Below, piece by piece: positions 51,767 to 62,908 of a stretch of 64,000 nt of DNA. This DNA is from Microbacterium sp. Marseille-Q6965. GTDB taxonomy: Bacteria > Actinomycetota > Actinomycetes > Actinomycetales > Microbacteriaceae. How positions within the stretch are numbered: position 1 is the stretch's first letter; every line of letters starts with the position of its first letter. The notes under the pieces are model-generated. The model saw nothing but the letters and a program-made list of their open reading frames with translations, made no database searches and was not told where the DNA came from. The position numbers were made by a program, and so were the translations under genes. The stretch spans positions 558,001-622,000 of the forward strand of contig NZ_CAMGZA010000001.1 in assembly GCF_946151065.1 (NCBI RefSeq), in the 5' to 3' direction.

Positions 51767-52738
51767 ATGATGAGCACCACCCGGAGCGTCCCGGACGTCG
51801 CCTCCCCCACTGCCGATCGCGCCGCACGGCTCGCCGTCACGGTCTTCCCCATTCTCGTGATCGTCGCCGGTGTCATCGGGTTCGTGCTGCCGGACGCCGT
51901 CGCTCCGCTGGGGCAGGCGGTGCCGTGGCTGCTCGGCGTGGTGATGTTCGGGATGGGCCTGACGCTCACCCTCCCCGACTTCACGCGAATCCTGAAGCGC
52001 CCGTGGATGGTGGCGATCGGCGTGGTGCTGCAGTACCTCATCATGCCCCTCACCGCGTGGCTCATCGCTCTCGCGCTTCAGCTCCCCGCCGAGCTCGCCG
52101 CCGGCGTGATCCTCGTCGGCTGCGCCCCGGGCGGCACGGCGTCGAACGTCGTCACGTACCTCTCGCGCGGCGACACCGCGCTGTCGGTGACGGTCACGAC
52201 CTGCTCGACGCTCCTCGCGCCCGTGCTCACGCCGCTGCTGACCCTGTGGCTGGCCGGGCAGTTCCTCGCCGTGCCGTTCGCGTCGATGATGATGTCGATC
52301 CTGCAGACCGTGCTGCTGCCGGTCGTCGCCGGCCTGGTGGTCCGGCTCCTGCTGCGCACCTGGGTCGAGCGCGCGCAGCCCGCGCTTCCGTGGCTGTCGA
52401 CGATCGCGATCGCCCTGATCGTGGCGGCCGTCGTCGCGGGCAGCGCCGACAAGATCGTCGAGGCGGGCCTGCTCGTCTTCCTCGCCGTGTTCCTGCACAA
52501 CGGCTTCGGCCTGCTGCTCGGCTACCTCGCCGCGTGGGGACTGCGCATGACCCAGCGCGAGCGACGGGCGATCAGCGTCGAGGTCGGCATGCAGAACTCG
52601 GGGCTCGCCGCCTCGCTGGCCGCCGCGCACTTCTCGCCGCTCGCGGCGCTGCCGGCCGCCGTGTTCTCGGTCTGGCACAACCTGTCCGGGGCGATCTTCG
52701 CCCTGATCATGGGACGCCGCCCCGTCACGGACGAGTGA
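51767..52738 (+). CDS. bile acid:sodium symporter (BASS) family transporter
   Basis: A 323-residue membrane protein with nine to ten helices. The BASS motifs are present: GVVMFGMGLTLTLPDF, VGCAPGGTASNVVTYLSRGDTALSV (crossover region with the ion-binding residues) and SVEVGMQNSGLAASLA. Bacterial members import organic acids, keto-pantoate or sulfur compounds with sodium; the substrate here is unknown. The two adjacent ATGs at 51767 and 51770 are equivalent starts; no clear ribosome binding site precedes them. Confidence 0.93.
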   Translation: MMSTTRSVPDVASPTADRAARLAVTVFPILVIVAGVIGFVLPDAVAPLGQAVPWLLGVVMFGMGLTLTLPDFTRILKRPWMVAIGVVLQYLIMPLTAWLIALALQLPAELAAGVILVGCAPGGTASNVVTYLSRGDTALSVTVTTCSTLLAPVLTPLLTLWLAGQFLAVPFASMMMSILQTVLLPVVAGLVVRLLLRTWVERAQPALPWLSTIAIALIVAAVVAGSADKIVEAGLLVFLAVFLHNGFGLLLGYLAAWGLRMTQRERRAISVEVGMQNSGLAASLAAAHFSPLAALPAAVFSVWHNLSGAIFALIMGRRPVTDE

Positions 52739-52885
52739 GCACGGCGGCCTCGATCTCGCCGGCCTCCTTCCGCAGAGAACCAACGTCACGATCACCTCGC
52801 CGTGCCGGGCTTGGGTGCGTCTCGTTATCCCGATGTGACGCCGTGTCCGGCCGCACCGTCTGGGCCGGCGAAGTACGGTCGCCAC

Positions 52886-53683
52886 ATGCGACTCTCAGAC
52901 GCACAGACCTGCATCGCAGCGGCAGAGGCAGGCGCTGCGGTCATTCGACGTGCGTACGGGCGCGAACCAGAACGGATCGCCAAGTCGGCGACGGACTTCG
53001 CTACTCGGGCCGACATCGATTCCGAGAAGGCGATTCGGGCCGTCCTGCACGCGCATCGGCCAAATGACGCTGTCCTGGGTGAGGAACTCGGGCACGCCGG
53101 AGCAGACGGTGCGGCTCGGCGGTGGCTTGTTGATCCGCTCTGCGGAACCCTTAATTTCGCCGCTTCAACCCCACTTGCCGCTGTGAACGTGGCACTCGTC
53201 GTCGACGACAGAACCTCCGTGGCAGCCTCCGCGGAACCCGTGTCGGGCGAGGTGTTTTGGACTGACGGAGGACGGGGCGCCTTTGTCCGACGAGACGGCG
53301 AGGACCATCCGCTCCATCCGACGGACACGTCACGATTGGTGGAAATCAACGCGGACCGGCCGCGCCACGAGCAATCGGTAAGCGCCCAGCTCGTGATCGA
53401 CCTTGCGTTCCGGTCCGAGTTCGCACCTCGCGTCCTGTCCTCGACGCTGGGCGTTGCGTGGGTGGCCGCCTGTCGCCGTGCCGCCTACGTCACCGATGGA
53501 CCGCTTCGCGATGACCTGCACTTCGCAGCGGGGATCGCCATCGCTGCGGCTGCCGGTTGTGTCATCACCGCGCTGAACGGGGAACCGCTGCACCTCGCCG
53601 ACGGCGCCGTGATCAGTGCCAATGAAGACGTGCACCGCTCCGTCCTGAAGCATCTCTCACCTCACATCGATCGGCTGCGCTGA
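52886..53683 (+). CDS. inositol monophosphatase family protein lacking one metal ligand
   Basis: A 265-residue protein with the IMPase fold: KSATDFATRADIDSEKAI (metal-site Asp), VLGEELG (metal-site Glu), WLVDPLCGTLNFA and DDLHFAAGIAIAAAAG. In the second motif the family sequence is DPxDGTxNF; here the second Asp is Cys, so one metal ligand is lost and phosphatase activity is doubtful. ATG at 52886 is six bases after TACGGT, the leaderless pattern. Base composition is lower in G+C than in the housekeeping neighbours, suggesting recent acquisition. Confidence 0.85.
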   Translation: MRLSDAQTCIAAAEAGAAVIRRAYGREPERIAKSATDFATRADIDSEKAIRAVLHAHRPNDAVLGEELGHAGADGAARRWLVDPLCGTLNFAASTPLAAVNVALVVDDRTSVAASAEPVSGEVFWTDGGRGAFVRRDGEDHPLHPTDTSRLVEINADRPRHEQSVSAQLVIDLAFRSEFAPRVLSSTLGVAWVAACRRAAYVTDGPLRDDLHFAAGIAIAAAAGCVITALNGEPLHLADGAVISANEDVHRSVLKHLSPHIDRLR

Positions 53684-53890
53684 TCGCTCCGTCATGCCGC
53701 CGACGCGCGCGGTCACGGTGTTCACGTCCATCCGACGGGGCGCACACTTCGACCACGCAACCGACAAGCGGCGCTCAGGCTGACTGCAGCGGCTTGATGT
53801 CCTCCAGCTGGTGCCGCAGGGCCCGCTTCTCGATACGAGAGCTCGTAGTGGCGCTAACCACTCGTCGGCACGGACACGCCGTTGCGGCGT

Positions 53891-54445
53891 TCAGGAAGGT
53901 CGCGGACGGAGCAGGCACTTCTTACTCGAGATGGCATTCGCCACAGCGCTTCTTGTCTCGGATGACGACTGCTCCGTCGTGTCGATGACGTGGCGCTCGT
54001 AGTCCCCGAGGTGCTCGAACTGCTTCCACATCGAGTCGATGGCCTCGGCATCGACCAACGCATCCGGCGCCGTCCGCCCCTGTGCCCGCCGAAGCGTCTC
54101 ATCGCGCCCCGGCCGAAGCACGACGTAGTGAACCGCCGGGATCTTTTGCCCGTTCGCAATCGGCACGAAGTAGTTGACCATCCACGGCCCCACGATGCCA
54201 TCGACGACGGTGACGAATCCGCCTTCGGCGTATGCGAATGCCGCGTCCCGGATCACTCGCATCACTGTGTGGTTCTGCTCTTCGGACTCCGGCAGGTAAG
54301 GAGGAATCGCGCCGGCTGCGATGTACCCCCAGAAGTCATCGGTATGCAGATGCACGGCACGGTCGTACTGGCGGGCAAGCTCGCGTGCAGTGGTCGACTT
54401 GCCTGCGCCCGGAGGACCAGTCAGAACGATGACATCGGCGACCAC
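53891..54445 (-). CDS. P-loop kinase/ATPase (AAA_33, zeta-like fold)
   Basis: A 184-residue single-domain P-loop protein. Walker A is LTGPPGAGKST (residues 8-18), HTDDFW follows strand 2 as in small-molecule kinases, and VVDGIVGPW is the Walker B-like strand; RPGRDETLRRAQGR provides a lid with arginines. Likely phosphorylates a small molecule such as an antibiotic, nucleoside or sugar, not identified. GTG at 54445 is six bases after TAGGGT. It belongs to the lower-GC accessory stretch before ychF. Confidence 0.88.
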   Translation of the reverse strand: MVADVIVLTGPPGAGKSTTARELARQYDRAVHLHTDDFWGYIAAGAIPPYLPESEEQNHTVMRVIRDAAFAYAEGGFVTVVDGIVGPWMVNYFVPIANGQKIPAVHYVVLRPGRDETLRRAQGRTAPDALVDAEAIDSMWKQFEHLGDYERHVIDTTEQSSSETRSAVANAISSKKCLLRPRPS

Positions 54446-54513
54446 GGTCTCACCCTACGGGGCCGAGCACCTCCTGCGTGCTGCGTTGCGAGCGCCTAGG
54501 ACAGACACGAATC

Positions 54514-54547
54514 ACACGTTGAAGCGGAACTCCACCACGTCGCGTCA
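54514..54547 (+). repeat. copy of the ychF 3' end (copy B)
   Basis: ACACGTTGAAGCGGAACTCC and the following CACCACGTCG match the last codons of ychF (complement of 55519-55548) with one substitution over about 29 bases and then one missing base. It stands outside any ychF gene, in the same orientation, between the P-loop kinase and hemerythrin genes. Confidence 0.75.
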
Positions 54548-54559
54548 CCAGATAACGTC

Positions 54560-55030
54560 TCAGAGTGGTCCCAGCACTAGGCCCGGATCGACATCGAGGG
54601 CGAGCGCCTCGAGCACGGCGAGCAGTTGCCGCTCTTCGTAGCGGAAATGGTTCTCCATGATCGCCGAAATGCCCTCGAGGTGCCGTGCAAGATCTTCTGG
54701 CGACGACCCGACATCGATCGCCATCTGCAGCGCGCCCACCAGGTGCGCGATCATCGAGTGATCCTGCTCCAGCTTCCGCAACGTCTCGCGCAGTTCCGGG
54801 TGCTCTGCAGCGATGGCAGGGAACAGCTCGCCATCTTCACCCACGTGATGCCCGGTGAGAGCGCTGCAGAAGCCATGGCAGAACAGCAACAGGTCTCGGC
54901 TCGCAGGCCGGGCGGGTGTGCCGCTTGCGACCGCTTCCTGCGTAACCACCAAGGCCTTGCGCAATCGCGCGTGCACGTGGCGCAACTCATCACTCCAGGC
55001 CATCAGCCTGGTCTTCTCGCCCTCAGTCAC
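54560..55030 (-). CDS. hemerythrin HHE-domain protein
   Basis: A 156-residue four-helix protein with metal-ligand candidates in the usual order: HVH near residue 18, LTGHHVGEDGELFP (His and Glu, about 60), EQDHSMIAHL (about 90) and MENHFRYEERQL (about 127). It should bind a di-iron centre and may sense or store O2 or NO. GTG at 55030 is used; no strong ribosome binding site is seen. It is bracketed by two stray copies of the ychF 3' end, which suggests that it was inserted as a unit. Confidence 0.88.
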   Translation of the reverse strand: MTEGEKTRLMAWSDELRHVHARLRKALVVTQEAVASGTPARPASRDLLLFCHGFCSALTGHHVGEDGELFPAIAAEHPELRETLRKLEQDHSMIAHLVGALQMAIDVGSSPEDLARHLEGISAIMENHFRYEERQLLAVLEALALDVDPGLVLGPL

Positions 55031-55168
55031 ACGAGAGCGAAGGAAGTGACGTCATCAACGTCAGTCTCCTTCGGGTCCCACGCCTCCATGCCTGACACGG
55101 ACTGCGACCGGCACGCGACGCTGAGACCAGCGTAGCGCGCTCACTCGGCCCAGCGAGAGCCTCGATTC

Positions 55169-55195
55169 ACACGTTGAGCGGAACTCCACGACGTT
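55169..55195 (+). repeat. copy of the ychF 3' end (copy C)
   Basis: ACACGTTGAGCGGAACTCCA followed by CGACGTT matches the ychF tail with one missing base and one or two substitutions. It lies between the hemerythrin gene and the small 72-residue gene, in the same orientation as the ychF original and copy B. Confidence 0.7.
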
Positions 55196-55251
55196 CCGGT
55201 ACCGAGCAACCTCTGGCGTTGCGATCGGTGCCGAGAGCGTAGGTTGCTTTC

Positions 55252-55470
55252 ATGACGAGCGAGCGTGAGGACTTCGGCGGGATGACCGTGAACGAGCGCC
55301 TTGCCGCCGCCAATCTGCTTGGCGCGTGGGACCAAGCGATCACAGCGGGCGATCGCGAGCGGGCAATCGCAGTCCTGAAGCGTGTGGCGCTGAACGACGA
55401 ACAGGCCATGTTCACGGTCGACACGGTTCTTGCCAATCCAGCGCGCTACGGGTTCACCCAAGCCGAGTGA
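55252..55470 (+). CDS. small hypothetical protein, 72 residues
   Basis: A small helical protein (MTVNERLAAANLLGAWDQAI, then RAIAVLKRVALNDEQAMFTVDTVLANPARYG), with no signal peptide or cysteine. I recognise no family. ATG at 55252 is six bases after TAGGTT, with no Shine-Dalgarno site, a good leaderless signal. It lies between copy C of the ychF tail and the genuine end of ychF, facing that gene. Confidence 0.75.
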   Translation: MTSEREDFGGMTVNERLAAANLLGAWDQAITAGDRERAIAVLKRVALNDEQAMFTVDTVLANPARYGFTQAE

Positions 55471-55507
55471 CTGGCTCTGTCAGGAAGCACGGCCGGCCCC
55501 AGATGTC

Positions 55508-55548
55508 GAACCGGAACTACACGTTGAACCGGAACTCCACCACGTCGC
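55508..55548 (+). repeat. ychF 3' end with an adjoining partial direct repeat (copy A)
   Basis: This holds the genuine ychF tail (55519 upward, read on the minus strand as VEFRFNV-stop) plus an extra GAACCGGAACT at 55508-55518 that repeats 55526-55536 directly. The additional partial copy sits immediately behind the stop codon, as expected if a unit joined here by recombination. Confidence 0.65.
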
Positions 55549-56590
55549 CGTCCTGCATGACGTAGTCCTTGCCCTCCATGCGGACGCGGCCGGCGGCCTT
55601 GGCCTCGTTCATCGAGCCGTAACGGTCGAGGTCGGCGAAGGAGACGATCTCGGCCTTGATGAAGCCGCGCTCGAAGTCGGTGTGGATAACGCCCGCGGCC
55701 TGCGGCGCGGTCCAGCCCTTGCGGATCGTCCAGGCGCGGGCCTCCTTGGGCCCGGCCGTGAGGTAGGTCTGCAGGCCCAGCGTCTCGAAGCCGACGCGGG
55801 CGAGCTGGTCGAGGCCCGACTCCTCCTGCCCGAGCGACTGGAGCAGCTCCAGCGCCTCGGCGGCGTCGAGGTCGATGAGCTCCGACTCCACCTTCGCGTC
55901 GAGGAAGACGGCCTTCGCCGGGGCCACGAGCGCGGCCAGCTCCGCCATCCGGTCGGCGTCGGTGAGCACGCCCTCGTCCACGTTGAAGACGAACAGGGTG
56001 GGCTTGGCGGTGAGCAGCCCCAGCTCCTTGATCGGCGTGACGTCGAAGCCCGCCTGGAACAGCGTCTTGCCCGCGTCAAGCACGTCCTTCGCGGCCTTGG
56101 CGGCGTCGAGCACCGACGCGTCGGTCTTCTTGCCCTTGACCTCCTTGTCGAGGCGCGGCAGGGCCTTCTCGAGGGTCTGCAGGTCGGCGAGGATCAGCTC
56201 GGTGTTGATCGTCTCCATGTCGCTGGCGGGGTCGACCTTGCCGTCGACATGCACGACATCCGAGTCGGAGAACCCGCGCACCACCTGGGCGATCGCGTCG
56301 GCCTCGCGGATGTTGGCGAGGAACTGGTTGCCCAGACCCTCGCCCTCGCTCGCGCCGCGGACGATGCCGGCGATGTCGACGAACGACACCGGCGCGGGCA
56401 GGATCTTCTGCGATCCGAAGATCTCGGCCAGACGGTCCAGGCGCGGATCGGGAAGCTCGACCACCCCGATGTTCGGCTCGATCGTCGCGAACGGGTAGTT
56501 CGCCGCGAGCACGGTGTTCTTGGTCAGGGCGTTGAAGAGCGTGGACTTGCCCACGTTGGGGAGTCCGACGATACCGATGGTGAGGGCCAC
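55517..56590 (-). CDS. ychF: redox-regulated ATPase YchF (OLA1 family)
   Basis: A 357-residue Obg-like P-loop NTPase that hydrolyses ATP, binds ribosomes and affects stress responses. The P-loop is GLPNVGKST (residues 8-16), switch II region [19 protein letters not shown], and the altered specificity motif FVFNVDE replaces NKxD. The C-terminal TGS-like domain ends [20 protein letters not shown], the invariant family terminus. GTG at 56590 gives the normal length. Its last 30 bases are repeated nearby at 54514 and 55169. Confidence 0.97.
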   Translation of the reverse strand: MALTIGIVGLPNVGKSTLFNALTKNTVLAANYPFATIEPNIGVVELPDPRLDRLAEIFGSQKILPAPVSFVDIAGIVRGASEGEGLGNQFLANIREADAIAQVVRGFSDSDVVHVDGKVDPASDMETINTELILADLQTLEKALPRLDKEVKGKKTDASVLDAAKAAKDVLDAGKTLFQAGFDVTPIKELGLLTAKPTLFVFNVDEGVLTDADRMAELAALVAPAKAVFLDAKVESELIDLDAAEALELLQSLGQEESGLDQLARVGFETLGLQTYLTAGPKEARAWTIRKGWTAPQAAGVIHTDFERGFIKAEIVSFADLDRYGSMNEAKAAGRVRMEGKDYVMQDGDVVEFRFNV

Positions 56591-56701
56591 GGGAGTCCAG
56601 TCTAGGCGGGCGCGCCTGCAGCCCCGCCGCACGTGCGCGAGGGGCGAAACCCGCCCGGCAACCCCCTCGCGCATTCGGAACCGCGGTGGGACCATCGCGG
56701 C

Positions 56702-58255
<1,554 letters not shown>

Positions 58256-58288
58256 GCGCGCGTCACGGCCCGCGCGGCCGGATCCGGG

Positions 58289-58876
58289 TCAGGCCACGGG
58301 TTCGAGGACGGCCTCGAGCGTGCGCACGGTCACGCCGATGCGCACGGCGAGGTCGTCGAGGTCCGACGCCTCATGGCGGCGCGCGGCGTCGATGACGATG
58401 TGGGCGCAGGCGAGCGCGTCGGCCGCGGCATCGTGGTGCGTGAAGCCGGTGAAGCCGGCCGCCTCGGCGGCGAGCGGCAGCTTGTAGGACGGCAGGTCGT
58501 AGACCCGGCGCGCCACCTGCAGCGAGCACAGGTAGCGGTACTCCGGGCACGGGTCGCCGCAGACCGCGGTCGCCTTGCGCAGCACGCCCGTGTCGAAGCC
58601 CGCGTTGTGCGCGACGAGCACGTCATCACCGACGAAGTCGCACAGCTGCGGGAACTGCTCGCGCCATCCCCGCGCGTCGGCCACGTGATCGGCCGTGATG
58701 CCGTGGATGCGTGTGTTCCACACGTTGAACTCGTCGTGGCCGGAGACGGGGCGGATGAGCCACGAGGCCGTCTCGACCACGGCGCCGTCGCGCACGCGCG
58801 CCAGGCCGACCTGGCACGCCGACGCGGGCGAGGAGTTGGCCGTCTCGAAGTCGATCGCGCAGAAGTCCACACCCAC
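58289..58876 (-). CDS. DEDDh 3'-5' exonuclease (DnaQ epsilon-like)
   Basis: A 195-residue exonuclease domain protein. The catalytic residues are visible: D and E in CAIDFETANS (residues 8 and 10), D in VAHNAGFDTGVL, and H with D in FTHHDAAADALA (DEDDh type). This stand-alone form occurs widely in actinobacteria and may act in repair or RNA turnover. GTG at 58876 follows GAGAAT by six bases. Convergent with the peptide transporter gene. Confidence 0.92.
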   Translation of the reverse strand: MGVDFCAIDFETANSSPASACQVGLARVRDGAVVETASWLIRPVSGHDEFNVWNTRIHGITADHVADARGWREQFPQLCDFVGDDVLVAHNAGFDTGVLRKATAVCGDPCPEYRYLCSLQVARRVYDLPSYKLPLAAEAAGFTGFTHHDAAADALACAHIVIDAARRHEASDLDDLAVRIGVTVRTLEAVLEPVA

Positions 58877-59007
58877 GGCTCCATTCTCAGCGCGTCCCTC
58901 GCCCAGCCCCGGCGGCGCGCCGCGAGCGCGCGTGCCCCTCGGCGTGTCGCCGCCGCCGGCGGCTCGGCGGCACCGCGGTGTCGGTGGCCCCCTTCAGGAT
59001 GGGACGC

Positions 59008-60276
59008 ATGGATGCGACGACGGTGGTTCTCGTGGCGCTGGCCCTGCTCGCCGGGGCGGCCCTCGGCTGGCTCGCTCGCGCCGCCCGGGCGGGACACGCG
59101 GACGGCCGCGCGTCGGCCGCACTCGCGGCGAGGGACGCCGAGCTCGCCGGGCTGCGGCTGGCGCTGGAACGCGCGGAAGACCTGCGGCGCGACGCCGTCG
59201 AGCACGCCCGCGCGGAGCGGGCGCAGGAGGCCGAGCGGGCGCGGCAGGAGGCCGCCGTGCTGCGCGCGCTGTCGCCCGTGCAGGAGAGCCTGCGGCGCAT
59301 GCAGGAGCGCGTCGACGCCATGGAGAGCGCGCGTCAGGAGCAGTTCGGGCAGGTGGCCGAGCAGCTGCGGGCCGCGCAGGCCGCCGACGAGCAGCTGCGC
59401 GCGACGACCGAGTCGCTCGCCGGCGCGCTGCGCTCGACGACATCGCGCGGGGTGTGGGGCGAGACGCAGCTGCGTCGCATCGTCGAGGCCGCCGGCCTCC
59501 TGCACCGCGTCGACTTCGACCTGCAGGCGTCGATCACCTCCGACGCAGGGGCGGGCCGCCCCGACATGGTCGTGCGCCTGCCCGGTGGCACCTCGATCGC
59601 CGTGGATGCGAAGGCCCCGCTCGATGCCTTCCTCGACGCGGCGGCGATCCCGGACGCCGCCGCCGCCGACGAGCTCGCGCGACGCCAGGCGCTGCTGCAG
59701 AAGCACGTGCGGGCCGTGCGGGCCCACGTCGACGCCCTCGCGAAGAAGTCGTACTGGGCGGGCCTCGACGCCGGGCCCGAGTTCGTCGTGTGCTTCATCC
59801 CGTCCGAGGCGGTGCTGTCGGCCGCACTGTCGGAGGATCCGACGCTGCTGGAGTACGCGTTCGGCAAGCGCGTCGCGCTCGCCTCGCCGGTCAACCTCTG
59901 GGCGGTGCTCAAGACGGTCGCGTACTCGTGGACCCAGCAGGAGGTCTCGCAGGAGGCGCGCACGCTCTTCGAGCTCGGCAACCAGCTCTACGACCGCCTG
60001 GGGTCACTCGCGTCGCACGCGAACGGCATGCGCCGCGCGATCGAGCGCACCGTGGAGGCGTACAACCAGCTCGTCGGCTCACTCGAGAACCGCGTGCTCG
60101 TCACCGCGCGGCGCTTCCCCGGCATCGACGGCTCCAAACTCGGCCAGGCCGAGGCGCCGGCGCCGCTCGAGGCGACGCCGCGACCCCTCACGGCACCCGA
60201 GCTGCTCGACCTCGACGCGGATGTCGAGGCGGGCTCGATCGCCGCGGATCTCGGCGACGTGCGGGGGCGCCTCTAG
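59008..60276 (+). CDS. rmuC: DNA recombination protein RmuC
   Basis: A 422-residue protein. An N-terminal helix (about 5-25) could anchor it to the membrane, followed by a long Ala/Arg/Glu coiled coil (28-140) and the RmuC nuclease-like domain beginning TTSRGVWGETQLRRIVEAAGL. The core has GRPDMVVRLPGGTSIAVDAKAPLDAFLDA, with D and DxK of the PD-(D/E)xK fold, and KKSYWAGLDAGPEFVVCFIPSEAVLSAA. It limits recombination at inverted repeats in E. coli. ATG at 59008 has AGGA upstream. Confidence 0.95.
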   Translation: MDATTVVLVALALLAGAALGWLARAARAGHADGRASAALAARDAELAGLRLALERAEDLRRDAVEHARAERAQEAERARQEAAVLRALSPVQESLRRMQERVDAMESARQEQFGQVAEQLRAAQAADEQLRATTESLAGALRSTTSRGVWGETQLRRIVEAAGLLHRVDFDLQASITSDAGAGRPDMVVRLPGGTSIAVDAKAPLDAFLDAAAIPDAAAADELARRQALLQKHVRAVRAHVDALAKKSYWAGLDAGPEFVVCFIPSEAVLSAALSEDPTLLEYAFGKRVALASPVNLWAVLKTVAYSWTQQEVSQEARTLFELGNQLYDRLGSLASHANGMRRAIERTVEAYNQLVGSLENRVLVTARRFPGIDGSKLGQAEAPAPLEATPRPLTAPELLDLDADVEAGSIAADLGDVRGRL

Positions 60277-60312
60277 GGGCCCAGCGCCAGCGCGGATCCG
60301 CGACGGGCCGGC

Positions 60313-60510
60313 TCAGGGGATGAAGCTGAGCAGGCTCACCACGGCGACGGAGAACACAACGAAGGCCCCGATGTTCCACCACGGGCTGAGCTCCTCGCCC
60401 GGCTCGCGCCGGACCCGCAGCAGCACGTCGGGCCGACGTGCTGGGTCGACGGCGTCTTTCACGACCGCCTGAGCGCCCGTGACGGGACCTGATGAGTTCT
60501 GCGTCGCCAT
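60313..60510 (-). CDS. small membrane protein with C-terminal helix
   Basis: A 65-residue protein: a soluble N-terminal part (TQNSSGPVTGAQAVVKDAVD, then RPDVLLRVRREPGEELSPWW) and one hydrophobic helix at the C-terminus (NIGAFVVFSVAVVSLLSFIP). I know no function. ATG at 60510 is chosen; the frame is open back to a GTG at 60606, with weaker coding bias in that part. It is convergent with rmuC and lies just downstream of glpX territory on the same strand as glpX's opposite side. Confidence 0.6.
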   Translation of the reverse strand: MATQNSSGPVTGAQAVVKDAVDPARRPDVLLRVRREPGEELSPWWNIGAFVVFSVAVVSLLSFIP

Positions 60511-60652
60511 ATCCGTCTGCTCCCGGCGCTCGACATCGCGGACGCGATGCCCCTTCTCGACCGCCTCCTTCGATTGTGCCACGGTCGGAGGCGAGGGGGC
60601 CGTCACAGCCCCGTCACGATCGCCCGGCGCGCCGGCCCTGTGCGCCCGGCGC

Positions 60653-61636
60653 TCAGAGCCACTTCGAGACGAGGTGCTCCGACGAGACGCGACGCAGCGT
60701 GCCCGAGTGGCTGCGCAGCACCACGCTCTCGGTGTAGACGTAGTCGCCGCTGCGGCGCACCCCGGCGACGAGCTGGCCGTCGGTCACGCCGGTCGCGACG
60801 AAGAGCGTGTTGTTGCCACGGACGAGCTCGTCCGCCTCGTAGACGTGGTCCATCTTCAGACCCGCGTCGATGCCCTTCTGCCGCTCGTCATCATCGCGGG
60901 GCCACAGCCGGCCCTGGATGTGCCCGCCGAGCGCCTTGATGGCGCACGCCGTGACGATCCCCTCCGGGCTGCCGCCGATCCCCACGCACATGTCGGTGCG
61001 CGCGTTGTGGCGCGCCGCGTTGATGCCGCCGGCCACGTCGCCATCCGACATGAGCCGCGTGCCGGCGCCGGCCTCCCGGATCTCATCGATGAGCTTCTCG
61101 TGCCGCGGGCGGTTGAGTACCGAGACGACCATCTCGTCCACGGGCTTGTCGAGCGCCTTGGCCAGCCGCCGGATGTTCTCGCCGATCGGCAGCCGGATGT
61201 CGACGACACCCACCCCCGCGGGACCCGTGACGAGCTTGTCCATGTAGAAGACGCTCGACGCGTCGAGCATGGTGCCGCGGTCCGACAGCGCGATGACCGA
61301 GAGCGCGTTCTGACGCCCAGCGGCCGTCAGCGAGGTGCCGTCGATCGGATCGACCGCGATGTCGTAGGCGCGCCCCTCGCCCGTGCCCACGTGCTCGCCG
61401 TTGTAGAGCATGGGGGCGTTGTCCTTCTCGCCCTCGCCGATCACCACGACGCCGTCGAAGTCGACCGTCGCGAGGAACGCGCGCATGCCGTCGACCGCCG
61501 CGCCGTCGGCCGCCTCCTTGTCGCCGCGGCCGATGAAGGGCACGGAGCGGATCGCCGCGGCCTCGGTGGCGCGCACGAGCTCGAGGGCGATGTTGCGGTC
61601 GGGACGGAGCGGGATCATGTCGTCGGCGGTCTGCAT
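60653..61636 (-). CDS. glpX: class II fructose-1,6-bisphosphatase
   Basis: A 327-residue GlpX-type phosphatase for gluconeogenesis, the usual FBPase of actinobacteria. Metal and substrate motifs include VVIGEGEKDNAPMLYNGEHVG (Glu/Asp ligands), DIAVDPIDGTSL (the DPIDGT metal site) and IGGSPEGIVTACAIKALGG. ATG at 61636 is six bases after TAGGCT (61648-61643), the leaderless pattern. It is divergent from fbaA, the adjacent step of the same pathway, so the two may respond to common signals. Confidence 0.97.
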   Translation of the reverse strand: MQTADDMIPLRPDRNIALELVRATEAAAIRSVPFIGRGDKEAADGAAVDGMRAFLATVDFDGVVVIGEGEKDNAPMLYNGEHVGTGEGRAYDIAVDPIDGTSLTAAGRQNALSVIALSDRGTMLDASSVFYMDKLVTGPAGVGVVDIRLPIGENIRRLAKALDKPVDEMVVSVLNRPRHEKLIDEIREAGAGTRLMSDGDVAGGINAARHNARTDMCVGIGGSPEGIVTACAIKALGGHIQGRLWPRDDDERQKGIDAGLKMDHVYEADELVRGNNTLFVATGVTDGQLVAGVRRSGDYVYTESVVLRSHSGTLRRVSSEHLVSKWL

Positions 61637-61820
61637 GCTGCGAGCCTATGCGGACGCATGCGGCGACGACCGGAGCGGCGGGCGCGCGGCTCGCGAAGGA
61701 TCGTCGATTCTTTCGTTCCTGTCATGTCTCACGCCGCGCCCGGGCCTCACCGGCACGGTGTCTGGCGGGCCACCGCTGAGTAGAGTGAGACGCGACAGAC
61801 GTCGACCGGAGGAGCCAGAC

Positions 61821-62849
<1,029 letters not shown>

Positions 62850-62861
62850 TTCCACCCGACG

Positions 62862-62894
62862 AAAGCGCCCGGTGCCGGTGGCACCGGGCGCTTT
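62862..62894. terminator. perfect 15-bp terminator between fbaA and the DUF6264 gene
   Basis: AAAGCGCCCGGTGCC at 62862-62876 pairs perfectly with 62880-62894 around a three-base loop, 13 bases past the fbaA stop. The arms begin with AAA and end with TTT, so it can terminate transcription from both sides. Confidence 0.9.
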
Positions 62895-62908
62895 GTCGTG
62901 TGATGGCG

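Noticed and set aside
53794-53988. 64-codon plus-strand ORF
   Set aside because: No homology, poor start context and it overlaps the end of the P-loop kinase gene on the other strand.
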